NCBI GenBank assembly: GCA_905397405.1
Contig: CAJPVJ010000444.1
Span: 1-25,256, forward strand
Source of the DNA: Oppiella nova
Lineage: Eukaryota; Arthropoda; Arachnida; Sarcoptiformes; Oppiidae
Direction of reading: 5' to 3'
DNA length: 25,256 bases
The position numbers and the translations under genes are program-made. Under the pieces are notes generated by a model. It ran no database searches. It was not told the origin of the DNA and worked only from the letters and a program-made list of their open reading frames with translations. Shown one piece after another: positions 9,546 through 20,325 of this stretch (position 1 is the stretch's first letter; each line of letters begins with the position of its first letter).

Positions 9546-10575
9546 TTTGATGGAAAAATTAATCATTTGGTTTTGTAATGACATTTTCTATTCATATCTA
9601 ATTTGAATAATCATTTTCCTTTTGAAATTAATAAAATAATTGGATTTCCATATTGAAATAAATTTTCTTATTAACATTAATATACTCACAATAGAAAACA
9701 TAAATTATTAACAATATGTAAGAACTGGAACTTTAATCATTTAAAATTAAAATATTTTATAAAATTTAAAATTATATTTAAGTTGGGAATCATACTACGG
9801 TTACATTTTTAAAAATTATATCTAAATAAGTTTTTAAATTAATTTTTTCTATAATCAATTAGTACTAATTGAATGCATAATTTACATATTAATTACATCC
9901 ATATGGTTAATTACGTACACGATTGCCACAAACAGATCTTGATAACTATAAATAGATTTATCTGTATAATATCATGCGTGCAGATAAAACAATTGATATA
10001 TGAGCCTGAAGCAAAAGTCACATTCATTGCCTAATTGTGAGCATATAATTCAAATACAGATCCCTTATCTACTCGTATATTAATATATCGATCGTTCATT
10101 TGATAACATATTTTAGTAATGAAAATCCAAAACACAATCACAAAAAGTACAATACATTTGCCATACATTAGCAAAAATATTAATAGATATAGAGATATAT
10201 ATATTAATGGGTTCGTGACGTCCCAATGGTAATCAATTTTTAATGTATAAAATGGGCATAGCACAATTAAGGTTTTCATTGTCATTACCAAACATAATGA
10301 TATAGCATGGCAAATTAATGTGAAAATGGGTTTGATTATTGTAAAATTTAAAAGCCATTTACCACGCTAAATATGTCAATTATGTTTTCAATTTATAAAA
10401 TCAAATACCATTTATAATAAATTAATAAGAAATGTATATCTGAGATTAATTAATAAAAGTTTAATTTATATTTTACAATAAAAAGATTAATTAATATGAA
10501 TTATATTTAAAAGACACGTATTATAATAGTTTGACATATATGTTAATATTTATTATTTAATATGATAAAACATTT
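9545..10575. other. AT-rich spacer, no gene seen
   Basis: The sequence is uniformly AT-rich. The longest frame (10291-10031, minus) has low-complexity hydrophobic codons and no recognisable domain. The stretch 10436-10576 may be a diverged relative of 12334-12467. Confidence 0.5.
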
Positions 10576-10579
10576 AAAC

Positions 10580-12218
10580 ATTTATAAAATTGGTACTACT
10601 ACCAAACAGCTAATATTGTATTTCATAAATTTAAATGTTTTACAAAATTAAATATTAATTTCAACGAAATTATTTATAAATCTAATATACTTTACAATGT
10701 TTCCACTTTGATATAACCTTGGTCTACTGTACTTTATTTCTATAATTAATACCATACTAATTATATCGATATTTCTTTGCATACTCCTATTCATAATCCT
10801 ATTACGAAATAATAACTATAAATAAAATGATTGTGTTTTAATGAATGCCAAAAATAAACTTATTATCGATTTATTTTCTCGATCTCATAGTTTTAATTAG
10901 GATTCAAGTATTTGTATATAAATTGGCTCTTAATGTACGGGACAGTCGTACTAAACAAATGCATTTATACTCCAATCGAGAGAGAGAGAGAGAGAGAGAG
11001 ACTTAAGATGCTGATGAGAGGGAGAGAGAGCCACTTTAATCAAGATGCTTTAAGTATACATATCCTACTGCATACACAAGTGTATTACAAGTTAATTGTT
11101 TTAGTTATATATATCAGAGTATCTCTTATTTGCACTTTCATTAGATTATTAAACGTATGCTTACGTCATAAACACGGGTATTATGTCTGGAAAAAAGAGG
11201 TTAAATAGATATATAACCCGGGGTTGTTAGGCCAGGGAATTATCTGTATGAGAGTTTCGTATTTCTATATGAACTAGTAAGGTTATTAAGCACTGGTGAT
11301 GTGGTTGTGGTGGTTATTTTTAACTTTATCATAAAGGATATTGATTATGAAATGTAATATGATGACTTATTCACATAAGTCGGAATATATTGCTTTTCAT
11401 AAGCCAAATATAATTTCAGCATTATAATTTTATAAGATCTTCAACTATATTTTTATTACGGTATAATACAATACATAATCTAAAAACTAAAAATATTATT
11501 TATCCGAGCTGATTATTAAATTTTATGTATAGTAAAAGGTATAATGTAAAATCTAAAATTTAATAGTGAATAGATTATAACCTAATAAAATATTTATCAG
11601 TATACAACTAAAAATTTACATATAATCTACAGTTCCTTAAAACAATTTTTCTACTGATACTTTATACAGTAATCTCAACTATTTTTAAAATTAAATTTAT
11701 AAAGTTTTATTTAACCAAAAAATAAAATATTATACACTAGTTTAATGAATAAATAAATATTAAGTGTTTTTTATAATGAATAATTTAATGTTAGTAAAAA
11801 TTACAATGTAAAAATTATAAAATATATTTATTGATTATAATACTGTATACATTGGTTATAAAATCAACGGGGTTAGCCATCCCATATCTTTATTCACAAA
11901 ATTAAATTGATTATATTACTGAATACTTTAATATAATTTACAGTTGCCTGATACATTTAAAGAATTGCCGCTTACATAGAGTTATAAATTTATTTACAAA
12001 TTGAATGTTAAATACGAAAACTATATCGATCATTGACATTCTGGTGCTCACAAACTAAAATTGACCAGTGACCCAATATAAATGATTGGACATTTTTCAA
12101 ATACCAATCAACTCGGAGCTATAAAATATAAATCACTGCAACTTATAAACCAGTATAAACGTAGTCAACTGGATAATTTCTTTTATTGCTTTTTATAAAT
12201 TGAATTATATTTACGGTC
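10580..12218. repeat. 1.64-kb direct duplication, copy A
   Basis: This segment pairs with 12617-14262 at an offset of 2037 bp at the left end and 2045 bp at the right. Matches are near-identical along most of the length, for example tggtactactaccaaacagc, tgtacgggacagtcgtacta, ttacgtcataaacacgggta and ccagtgacccaatataaatg. Differences are scattered substitutions and small indels. It contains a (GA)n tract at 10978-11001. Short frames shared by both copies are broken differently in each, so it is unlikely to be coding. Confidence 0.9.
10978..11001. repeat. (GA)n microsatellite in copy A
   Basis: A GA run is followed by an interrupted GA-rich patch to about 11030. The same arrangement occurs in copy B at 13013-13034. 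Confidence 0.95.
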
Positions 12219-12220
12219 AC

Positions 12221-12333
12221 AGAGAGAGAGAGAGAGAGAGAGCCACTTTAATCAAGATGCTTTAAGTATACATATCCTACTGCATACACAAGTGTATTAC
12301 AAGTTAATTGTTTTAGTTATATATATCAGAGTA
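12221..12333. repeat. Third, partial copy of the duplication
   Basis: The stretch starts in a (GA)n run (12221-12242) and then repeats the segment of copy A at about 11018-11123 (gccactttaatcaagatgct through atatatcagagta). The match ends abruptly at 12333. One boundary therefore lies exactly in GA microsatellite sequence. Confidence 0.85.
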
Positions 12334-12471
12334 AATTAATTATTTTCAAATTAAATATAAAATGTTATTTTTCTAATTAATTATACTTAATATAAATTTT
12401 CTGTGCATAATATTATCAAACTGTATATACAATTATAAATAATAAATTATACTATTTTGTGTTAAACATTT

Positions 12472-12616
12472 CTCTTAAGTTTATACGATAGGCGCTCATT
12501 GGGATAGTCGATATTAATCGAAACCTGGTCTTTTCAATCATATACTACTTGCTAAAGGTATCGATATCGACTATCTATACTTTCCACAATGATGCCCTAT
12601 CGTATAAACTTAAGAG
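12472..12616. mobile_element. 145-bp MITE with terminal inverted repeats and ATTT target duplication
   Basis: The termini are ctcttaagtttatacgatag and its exact inverse, and the inverted repeat continues imperfectly inward (tcattg and atagtcgatat boxes). It is flanked by ATTT at 12468-12471 and 12617-12620. Copy A carries the corresponding unoccupied site, ttaaacATTTataaaattgg at 10575-10594, so this is an insertion in copy B only. There is no ORF; it is a non-autonomous DNA transposon mobilised by an unknown transposase. Confidence 0.85.
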
Positions 12617-13012
12617 ATTTATAAAATTGGTACTACTACCAAACAGCTAATATTGTATTTCATAAATTTAAATGTTTTACAAAATAAAATATTAATTTCA
12701 ACGAAATTATTTATAAATCAAATATACTTTACAATGTTTCCCTTTGATATAACCTTGGTCTACTGAACTTTATTTGTATAATTAATACCATACTAATTAT
12801 ATCGATATTTCTTTGCATACTCCTATTCATAATCCTATTACGAAATAATAACTATAAATAAAATGATTGTGTTTTAATGAATGCCAGAAATAAACTTATT
12901 ATCGATTTATTTCTTGATCTCATAGTTTTAATTAGGATTCAAGTATTTGTATATAAATTGGCTCTTAATGTACGGGACAGTCGTACTAAACAAATGCATT
13001 TATACTCCAATC

Positions 13013-13034
13013 GAGAGAGAGAGAGAGAGAGAGA
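13013..13034. repeat. (GA)n microsatellite in copy B
   Basis: This GA run corresponds to that at 10978-11001 in copy A. Confidence 0.95.
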
Positions 13035-13673
13035 CTTAAGATGCTGATGAGGGAGAGAGAGCCACTTTAATCAAGATGCTTTAAGTATACATATCCTACT
13101 GCATACACAAGTGTATTACAAGTTAATTGTTTTAGTTATATATCTCAGAGTATCTCTTATTTGCACTTTCATTAGAGTATTAAACGTATGCTTACGTCAT
13201 AAACACGGGTATTATGTCTGGAAAAAGAGGTTAAATAGATATATAACCCCCGGGTTGTTAGGCCAGGGAATTATCAGTATGAGAGTGTCGTATTTCTATA
13301 TGAACTAGTAAGGTTATTAAGCACTGGTGATGTGGTAGTGGTGGTTATTTTTAACTTTATCATAAAGGATATTGATTATGAAATGTAATATGATGACTTA
13401 TTCACATAAGTCGGAATATATTGCTTTTCATAAGCCAAATATAAGATTATAATTTTATAAGATCTTCAGCTATATTTTTATAACGGTATAATACAATACG
13501 TAATCTAAAAGTAAAAATACTATTTATCCAAACTGATTATTAAATTTTATGTACAGTAAAAGGTATAATGTAAAATCTAAAATTTATTAGTGAAATTATA
13601 ACTAAATCATGGAGTTCAAAAATATTTTTCAGTATACAACTAAAAATTTACATATAATCTACAGTTGCTTAAA

Positions 13674-13701
13674 ACAATAATTGTTATACAACAATTATTG
13701 T
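13674..13701. repeat. 28-bp palindrome
   Basis: acaataattgtt and aacaattattgt are exact inverses separated by four bases. Copy A has a simpler sequence (aaaacaattttt) at the matching place, so the palindrome arose after the duplication, probably by a template-switch or small inverted duplication. Confidence 0.75.
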
Positions 13702-14263
13702 ACTACTGATATTTTATACAGTAATCTCAACTATTTTTTAAATTAAATTAATAATGAGTTTTATTTAACCAAAAAAAATACACTAGTTTAATGAATAAAT
13801 AAATATTAATGTGCCTTTTATAATGAACAATTTAATGCTAGTAAAAAGTACAATGTAAAAATTATAAAATATATTTATTAATTATAATAAATACATTGGT
13901 TATAAAATCTGTGGGGTTAGCGGGTGCCATATCTTTATTCACAAAATTTAATTGATTATATTACTGAATACTTTAATATAATTTACAGTTGCCTGATACA
14001 TTTAAAGAATTGCAGCTTACATAGAATTATAAATTTATTTACAAATTGAATGTTAAATACAAAAACTATATCGATCATTGACATTCTGGTGCTCACAAAC
14101 TACAATTGACCAGTGACCCAATATAAATGATTGGACATTTTTCAAATACCAATCAACTCGGAGCTATAAAATATAAATCATTGTAACTTATAAACCAGTA
14201 TAAACGTAGTCAACTGGATAATTTCTTTTATTGCTTTTTATAAATTGAATTATATTTACGGCC

Positions 14264-14298
<35 letters not shown>

Positions 14299-14308
14299 GA
14301 GAGAGAGC
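14264..14308. repeat. (GA)n microsatellite at the duplication border
   Basis: The GA run, with one ggga interruption, begins where homology between copies A and B ends. Confidence 0.95.
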
Positions 14309-14309
14309 T

Positions 14310-15879
14310 ATAAGATTGAAGTAAACTGTATCTTATATAACGACTAAATTTGAAATAAAATAATAAATTTTGTCGCAAAATATTTGTTAAATAATTCATT
14401 ACAAGTCATAAACCGAAAACTCAATCATATTTTTATCGCTATTGCTTTAATGTTATTGTTTAATACACTTGTAGTCCATAATATTTAACATGACTTTACT
14501 TTTTATATAACTATTTATTTTGTATTTATACTTATTGTCACAAAAATACTATTTGTTGTTTTCATAGTGCGAACAAAAATATTTATCTTCATCTCGGTAC
14601 TTTAATTTATTACACACTTTATACCATAAAATGCCATAAATAATGGTAACCAGGGTTCATTCACACCAGATTTTTTCATATACTTGTTATTTTTATTAAT
14701 TATCTAAAAATATATTAATTTTATATTTCTATAGACATGTGAGACTAAAGCTATTTTCATAATAAAAAGGATTAATTTTGAAAATTATTTTTTCGCAAAC
14801 AAAACATGTGTATAAATATTTTATGTCATTACAATGATAAAAGTCATAAATATTATAATAAATGATTCAAATTAATTGATTTCTTATGACAAAATGTATT
14901 TTGTATTTTATATTTGCTTAGCACAGACTGAGGTCTTATATAAAAATGTTAACAACTATATGATTGTTAAATTGTATGTTTATTGGCGTATTGTGATGGT
15001 AAAAAAGTAATCTATCATTTTTATATAATGTATTAATTTTTTGCTTTCAAAATATTTATGACATTTTTTTAGGAACAGATATCTTTGTCGTTAAACTTAA
15101 TAATTAATATTATTTTTAAAAAATTTTTGTCAGTGCTTAGCCATGTTATTACCAATATTTTATATATTCATTACTTTAAATTATAATAATAAAACTAACT
15201 AAACTATATTACAGTTTGCATACTGGATATTCTAAAATTATAATAAAATATATTTTTAAGATACATAAATTTTTACATACTTGTATAACATCTAAACTTA
15301 ACAACATAATTTATTAAATATAAATCCAATTATATTTACTAATTAAATTATCAGACATTGCATGTAACATGGTATGTTCACAATAAGCAAACATTGTAGA
15401 CAATATCGTGTATTACTATGAGATTCACTATTAGCTGTCATAAGCCAGTGCTAAATAAACGGATATTTAAGGTAAATACAGAAAAGTAACTAAAAATTTA
15501 GACCATAAATAAAATAATGTTCTATTGGTTTATCTCAACAAAGATTTTCCACTTGTCTTGGAATCACTGCCCACACGAAACATACCTTTCCCTCCACAGA
15601 GAGATAGACAATATACAGTACAGTCACTGTACTAAAGTGTATTGTGTGTGTGTATGTCATACACTGTATGAGCACCGGTATGTAAAAGTATCTCCCATAA
15701 CAACTATGAATAGCCAGTAAAACACTGGAATAATAATCCAATTTATATATAAATTGGTATAAATTGATGGAAAAGAGAAAAAAGAGATTGTATTTGAAGT
15801 ATAAAATATATAATATTATACGTATTATACAGACATTTAGGTAAAACACATAAAATACAGATTTCTCAGAGAGTCAGTG
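14310..15879. other. AT-rich spacer, no gene seen
   Basis: There is no coding signal. A slightly less AT-rich patch at about 15535-15710 holds, on the minus strand, a donor-like ggaaagGTATGT at 15590-15580 (approximate) and a TG/CA run. It could be a non-coding exon but nothing proves it. Confidence 0.45.
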
Positions 15880-15887
15880 GAGAGAGA

Positions 15888-15919
<32 letters not shown>
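15880..15919. repeat. (GA)n microsatellite
   Basis: A GA run with one gtg interruption. Confidence 0.95.
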
Positions 15920-16074
15920 CTTAATAATAAAATATTACAATAGGCTAAAGTAATATTACATAAAAATGAAATGTATAAAATTTATTTTTATTAAACTAGC
16001 ATACATCTATTTATATTTTCACCTGCTCGCTTTTCAAATAGATTACATGATAAATCATTAAAACATTTTAGAGG

Positions 16075-16095
16075 TCTCTCTCTCTCTCTCTCTCT
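16075..16095. repeat. (CT)n microsatellite
   Basis: A short CT run in the orientation opposite to its neighbours. Confidence 0.95.
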
Positions 16096-16352
16096 GCATA
16101 TTAGATATATTTCGCTGAATAAATGCCTTTTGAATTAACACTACTTATCGTGTGAGACATGAAAATAACAAATCACTAAAAGCGACATTAGTTTTGCTGA
16201 TTAATGAGAAAAAATGTTTTTTATCTCTCGGTTTTTCATCATTTTGGGATTTATTTTATAGAAATGCACTTAAAATGTAGTTTCAATTATTTGTATTTTA
16301 CTTATACTCCTTTTAAATGTAATATTTTTTCGTTTAAATCCCTGAGGGCTCG

Positions 16353-16356
<4 letters not shown>

Positions 16357-16394
<38 letters not shown>
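16357..16394. repeat. (GA)n microsatellite
   Basis: A pure GA run. Confidence 0.95.
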
Positions 16395-16395
<1 letters not shown>

Positions 16396-16400
<5 letters not shown>

Positions 16401-16990
16401 TTATATATAAAATATACTATAATATAAAAACACAAACAATTGTTTTAATAAATCTATACATTTACTGTATATAATGTATAAATATTTTGACTCTATACTA
16501 GCAACATTTTATGTTATACCCAAATGAATGTTTGGCTTATAATAAATACAATGTAAAAATGTAATAAACATTTATAATCATAATTGAATAAAATAAATAA
16601 TCTTGATGACCGGAAAGGGATGGCAAGTATACTAGTATAGCCTAAGTCAATAGAGTATAGTATTTACGGTAAGTTTACTTACTTTTATGTGTAATTAATA
16701 CGATGTTTTGTTATATAATACTAAACGGAGTAGTAAGTCGGCAGCGTTACCAGGGTGAGTATACAATGAAAACTACTAATATATTCAATGGTATGGCAAA
16801 AATTATGATGCTATTTTTATATTATCAATACGGTCTTATTAATGTATATTAATATATTATTAGTAACCAAGGTAATAGTCAGACTTATTTCTAATTACAA
16901 AATCAAATTTATACGTTTATATAAGTTATTATTTATTATTTCAGTTATTATTATATTATATACACAATGAGAAAAAGCTAACTGTCCATC
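16396..16990. other. AT-rich spacer with donor-like sites
   Basis: It is mostly AT-rich. Two good splice-donor-like sequences occur on the plus strand (tttacgGTAAGTTT near 16672 and taccagGGTGAGTAT near 16755) in a less AT-rich patch at 16605-16770. With no open frame, the most that can be said is that a non-coding exon is possible. Confidence 0.3.
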
Positions 16991-18600
16991 CAATGGCTTA
17001 GTCATATGTGTTGGCACTGATAGAACACAGTAGGCTATGGCTGCTCTGGTAGTCGTCGACTATGGAGTGGTATAGTAGTGGTGGTGGCGGTGGTAGTGGT
17101 GATGATGGTACTGGTGCCGCACAGTTACTATGTCTGTAATATATGGTATCAGAGTGAGCACCTACAGATTGTGTGCCATACACTCCACTCACTCGCTCTC
17201 CTATTGATCATCACTAGTATTAAAATGTATGAGAAATTATATATACGTGTATTGGCTGTGAATATATAGAAAATGAATTATATTATATTTTTAGGCCTTC
17301 ATTCATAGCCTAATACAACACAACACACAATATAGCAGTGATTATATAGTGAGTACACAATAGTAATGGTATCAGTAGTTGGAGTACGGATTGCACAGAC
17401 AGTGTGGCAGTTGTGATGATGGGAAAGGGATGTGAGTGTATGTATTGGTACAGTCAGGCGCTAGAGGGATGTCAGTCCATGCCATACACTAACTCATAGA
17501 CATAGAGCACACACTTTACCGAAACAAACGGATGATAAGTGGAAAAACAAAACACAAAAAATACTCACAAAATGTATGATATTTTTTGACTGTCAATGAT
17601 AGCATACAGCGTTATCGGTCATAGATTCATATGTCCCTGATAGTGTCAATCACACATATAGTGTATTAATTGTTTTGTACACAATACACGCATAAATTGT
17701 TATTTAATTATCATGCTACACACAATAACTAATTATATATAATTATAACAAACGGATAAACACTACTTGTACTTGCTATTGATTAAATACATATGCTTGC
17801 ACAATTTGTACAATATTTAATATTTCTAATAATAAAAATCTTATGCTGTATAACTTATGTACTGAATGTACAGCATACAAGTATTACATACAAGCACACG
17901 AAGTCAACCTACCAGTGCTCTCTCGCTCTGGTAGTAGTGTCTCATCGCTTTGGCAAACACACGACACAACTGTGCGCTTTCATAGACGGAATGCCTGCCG
18001 ATAAACCCTGTGTTCTAAACGCACGACATATTTGCTCTCTCAGTGACTCTCTCTCTCTCTCTCTCTCTCGCACATTAGGATTGTATGGCACATACACTAC
18101 ACTGTATACTACAGTACCAGTGCGAGTGCCTTACCGATCGATATATACTGTGCTTTTTGGTCGCGAAAACTTAGTTTCCATTCAATACTATTGACTCACA
18201 ATACTATATCCAATGGATGGGTGCCATCCCTTTCTCCCTCCACTCTCTGTGCGCTATAAACAGCTATGAAAATCAGTAGTGCTCTCTCCCTGTGTATAAT
18301 CCACATCCCATTCCCCCTCTCCCTAACTCTCTTGATATTACACATTCCAGTCAATAGTATTTCCTCTCGACATCCCTCTCCCATCTCTTACACACAGTGT
18401 TTAGCCTGGTATGAGAGCACTGGTAGTGCGAAAGCTATACAAGCGTTGTATGCGATCAGTGGGTGATTGTGTCGACCCGTGGTGTACAATATGCGAGAGT
18501 TGTTGGCAACGGCTGGTGGTGTCGGTGCTGTAGACCCTACTCTCCCCCTCCAAACAAAAAGTCACCGCTATATTCAATACAATGTCCAAAGACTGTAAAG
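16990..18600. promoter_or_regulatory. GC-raised island, possible promoter or enhancer
   Basis: Base composition is visibly more balanced than in the surrounding 70-80% AT sequence. CpGs, GGT/GTG triplet runs (17080-17120), pyrimidine-rich stretches (18225-18380) and a (CT)n tract are present. Open frames are short and cross simple repeats, and none looks like a protein. It lies upstream of FBXL16 on its strand, so a distal promoter, 5' exon or enhancer is a reasonable guess. The function is inferred from composition only. Confidence 0.35.
18046..18069. repeat. (CT)n microsatellite
   Basis: A CT run inside the GC-raised island. Confidence 0.95.
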
Positions 18601-19124
18601 TATTTTAAATATTTAAACTTATGGTTATCAAATATTTGTAATTAAAAATAATGGGCAGAACAATAGACAATCCTTTAATATTTTTGCCTAGATGTATATT
18701 TGTTTATTATATAAAATAACTAGATTACATTTAAGTTATGAGTCAATAGTTTTACTTAAATTGATTCTGGTAAACTTTGAATAGCTGCCATTGTACTCGT
18801 TGATAGTCAAACTTTTTATATATAAATGTATGTTTATATTTTATTATTTATATTAAAACAATAATTATTAAATTATTTTAAACATACTAAAACATTTGTA
18901 ATAATTAAAATATTACAATGATTGAAGTTTTATACAACTTGCTTGTAATTTATCATAAACCTTAACATTATAAATACTTATAACAGAATCTAATTTATAT
19001 GCATGACCTAGTTAATTAATCTCATTCCCCTAATCCACTCGAGTAAACAGGAATGTCTTATAATAATAATAAGTGGAATTCCATACTATTCTATACATAA
19101 TCACAAACTTTTTTGTGAGCATCT
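18600..19124. other. AT-rich spacer, no gene seen
   Basis: There is no coding frame, RNA gene or clear repeat. Confidence 0.55.
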
Positions 19125-19143
19125 TGAGAGAGAGAGGGAGAGG
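19125..19143. repeat. Short GA-rich tract
   Basis: A GA run with a ggg interruption, in a stretch that continues purine-rich to about 19155. Confidence 0.85.
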
Positions 19144-19486
19144 GTAGTAGGGGAACGGCATGTGTTAACTCGTAATAATCAATATATTCAATATATGCCA
19201 GACTGTAGTTCCCGGGGGTGTTTCAAACAGGCATTCAATTTGTGTGCGAAAAAGGAATTCCATTTATTCGTGGAATGAGTTTTGCAGTTATTATACTATT
19301 TTATATATAAAAATATATATTATAATAGCAATGGTTTTGGGAACAGACATCCCGTTCCACACAATAGTAGTATTGAGGGTCCGATCAATAGCTCACATGA
19401 ATAACATCGACAGACGTCATACACGCGCCTCACATATGGTGTATAAATAGTGGAGGGTATTGGAGGGTAGGGATTATGGGGGTTGG

Positions 19487-19516
19487 GAGAGAGAGTGAGT
19501 GAGTGAGTTAGTGAGT

Positions 19517-19558
<42 letters not shown>
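19487..19558. repeat. Compound (GA)n/(GAGT)n microsatellite
   Basis: A gagt tetranucleotide run grades into a long GA run. The 45 bases before it are also almost all purine and G-rich on the plus strand. Confidence 0.95.
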
Positions 19559-19559
<1 letters not shown>

Positions 19560-19564
<5 letters not shown>

Positions 19565-20113
19565 GGGTTAGCTAGTAATCAACAAATATTAAATCATACT
19601 ATCTAATAGTTTTATTATTTTAAATAAATGTTGTATGAATACGATAAAACTATGAGACAGGTGGTTAGAATTTTTATTTTGACTAAATATAGATTATGTT
19701 TAATAATAGGTTTAATAATAATTTTTTATTACTTCTGGGAAAGGGGTTAGAGTTGAGTGCACTTTAATAATAGTTAATTATTTAAATGACATTCAAAATA
19801 ATATATTTTTTAATATACCCTTTATTGACAGCATCGGTACTGTCACAGACACAACAGTTGTACTAATAATAGTTATATATACGTGCATTTCATAACAATT
19901 GATACTTGTATGCAAAAAAATAGATAATAACGGGTTTATCTTATAAATAATTAAACACATTGAAAAACAATTCACTCACTATGGATTTCTAGCTAATGTT
20001 ATACAGTATAATTAATTATATAAGTTTAATAATATAATGTTAATAAAATTAAGCCTATTTTCTACAATTATATTGTAAACTATACTTTTATTGTAGTTTA
20101 TGATCTTATGTTT

Positions 20114-20116
<3 letters not shown>
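19560..20116. other. AT-rich spacer, no gene seen
   Basis: There is no recognisable feature between the two GA tracts. In particular there is no sign of an N-terminal domain for the GTPase-like fragment that follows. Confidence 0.5.

Positions 20117-20156
<40 letters not shown>
20117..20156. repeat. (GA)n microsatellite
   Basis: A pure GA run, the rightmost of the series. Confidence 0.97.
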
Positions 20157-20159
<3 letters not shown>

Positions 20160-20325
20160 AAATGTTTGTAGCGTTTAGAACATATGACTGATGTTTAGAA
20201 CTATACATTGAGCACATATTTCACTATTATTTTGTATACAAACAAATGTATTGTGTTTATAAAATATTTCCTAGTACAATTAATTCATAATGAAAACTTG
20301 ACTTTTAACTTAAATCGGCAATAAG

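Larger units (their letters stand above)
12617..14262. repeat. 1.64-kb direct duplication, copy B
   Basis: This is the partner of 10580-12218. It carries the MITE at its left border and a small palindrome (13674-13701) not present in copy A. GA tracts lie inside it (13013-13034) and immediately after its right end (14264-14308). Confidence 0.9.

Noticed and set aside
10912-13308. Similar short frames in both copies of the 1.64-kb duplication (LIVLVIY...RHKHGYYVWKK)
   Set aside because: They are similar only because the DNA is duplicated; each runs through microsatellite sequence or differs in frame and length, and substitutions show no coding bias that I can see.
16998-17192. Minus-strand frame with a Pro run
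   Set aside because: The proline run is the reverse of a GGT triplet repeat; there is no other protein-like feature.
17793-18194. 133-codon plus-strand frame in the GC-raised island
   Set aside because: It has a non-ATG start, passes through a (CT)n run giving Ser/Leu repeats, and has no domain or splice context.
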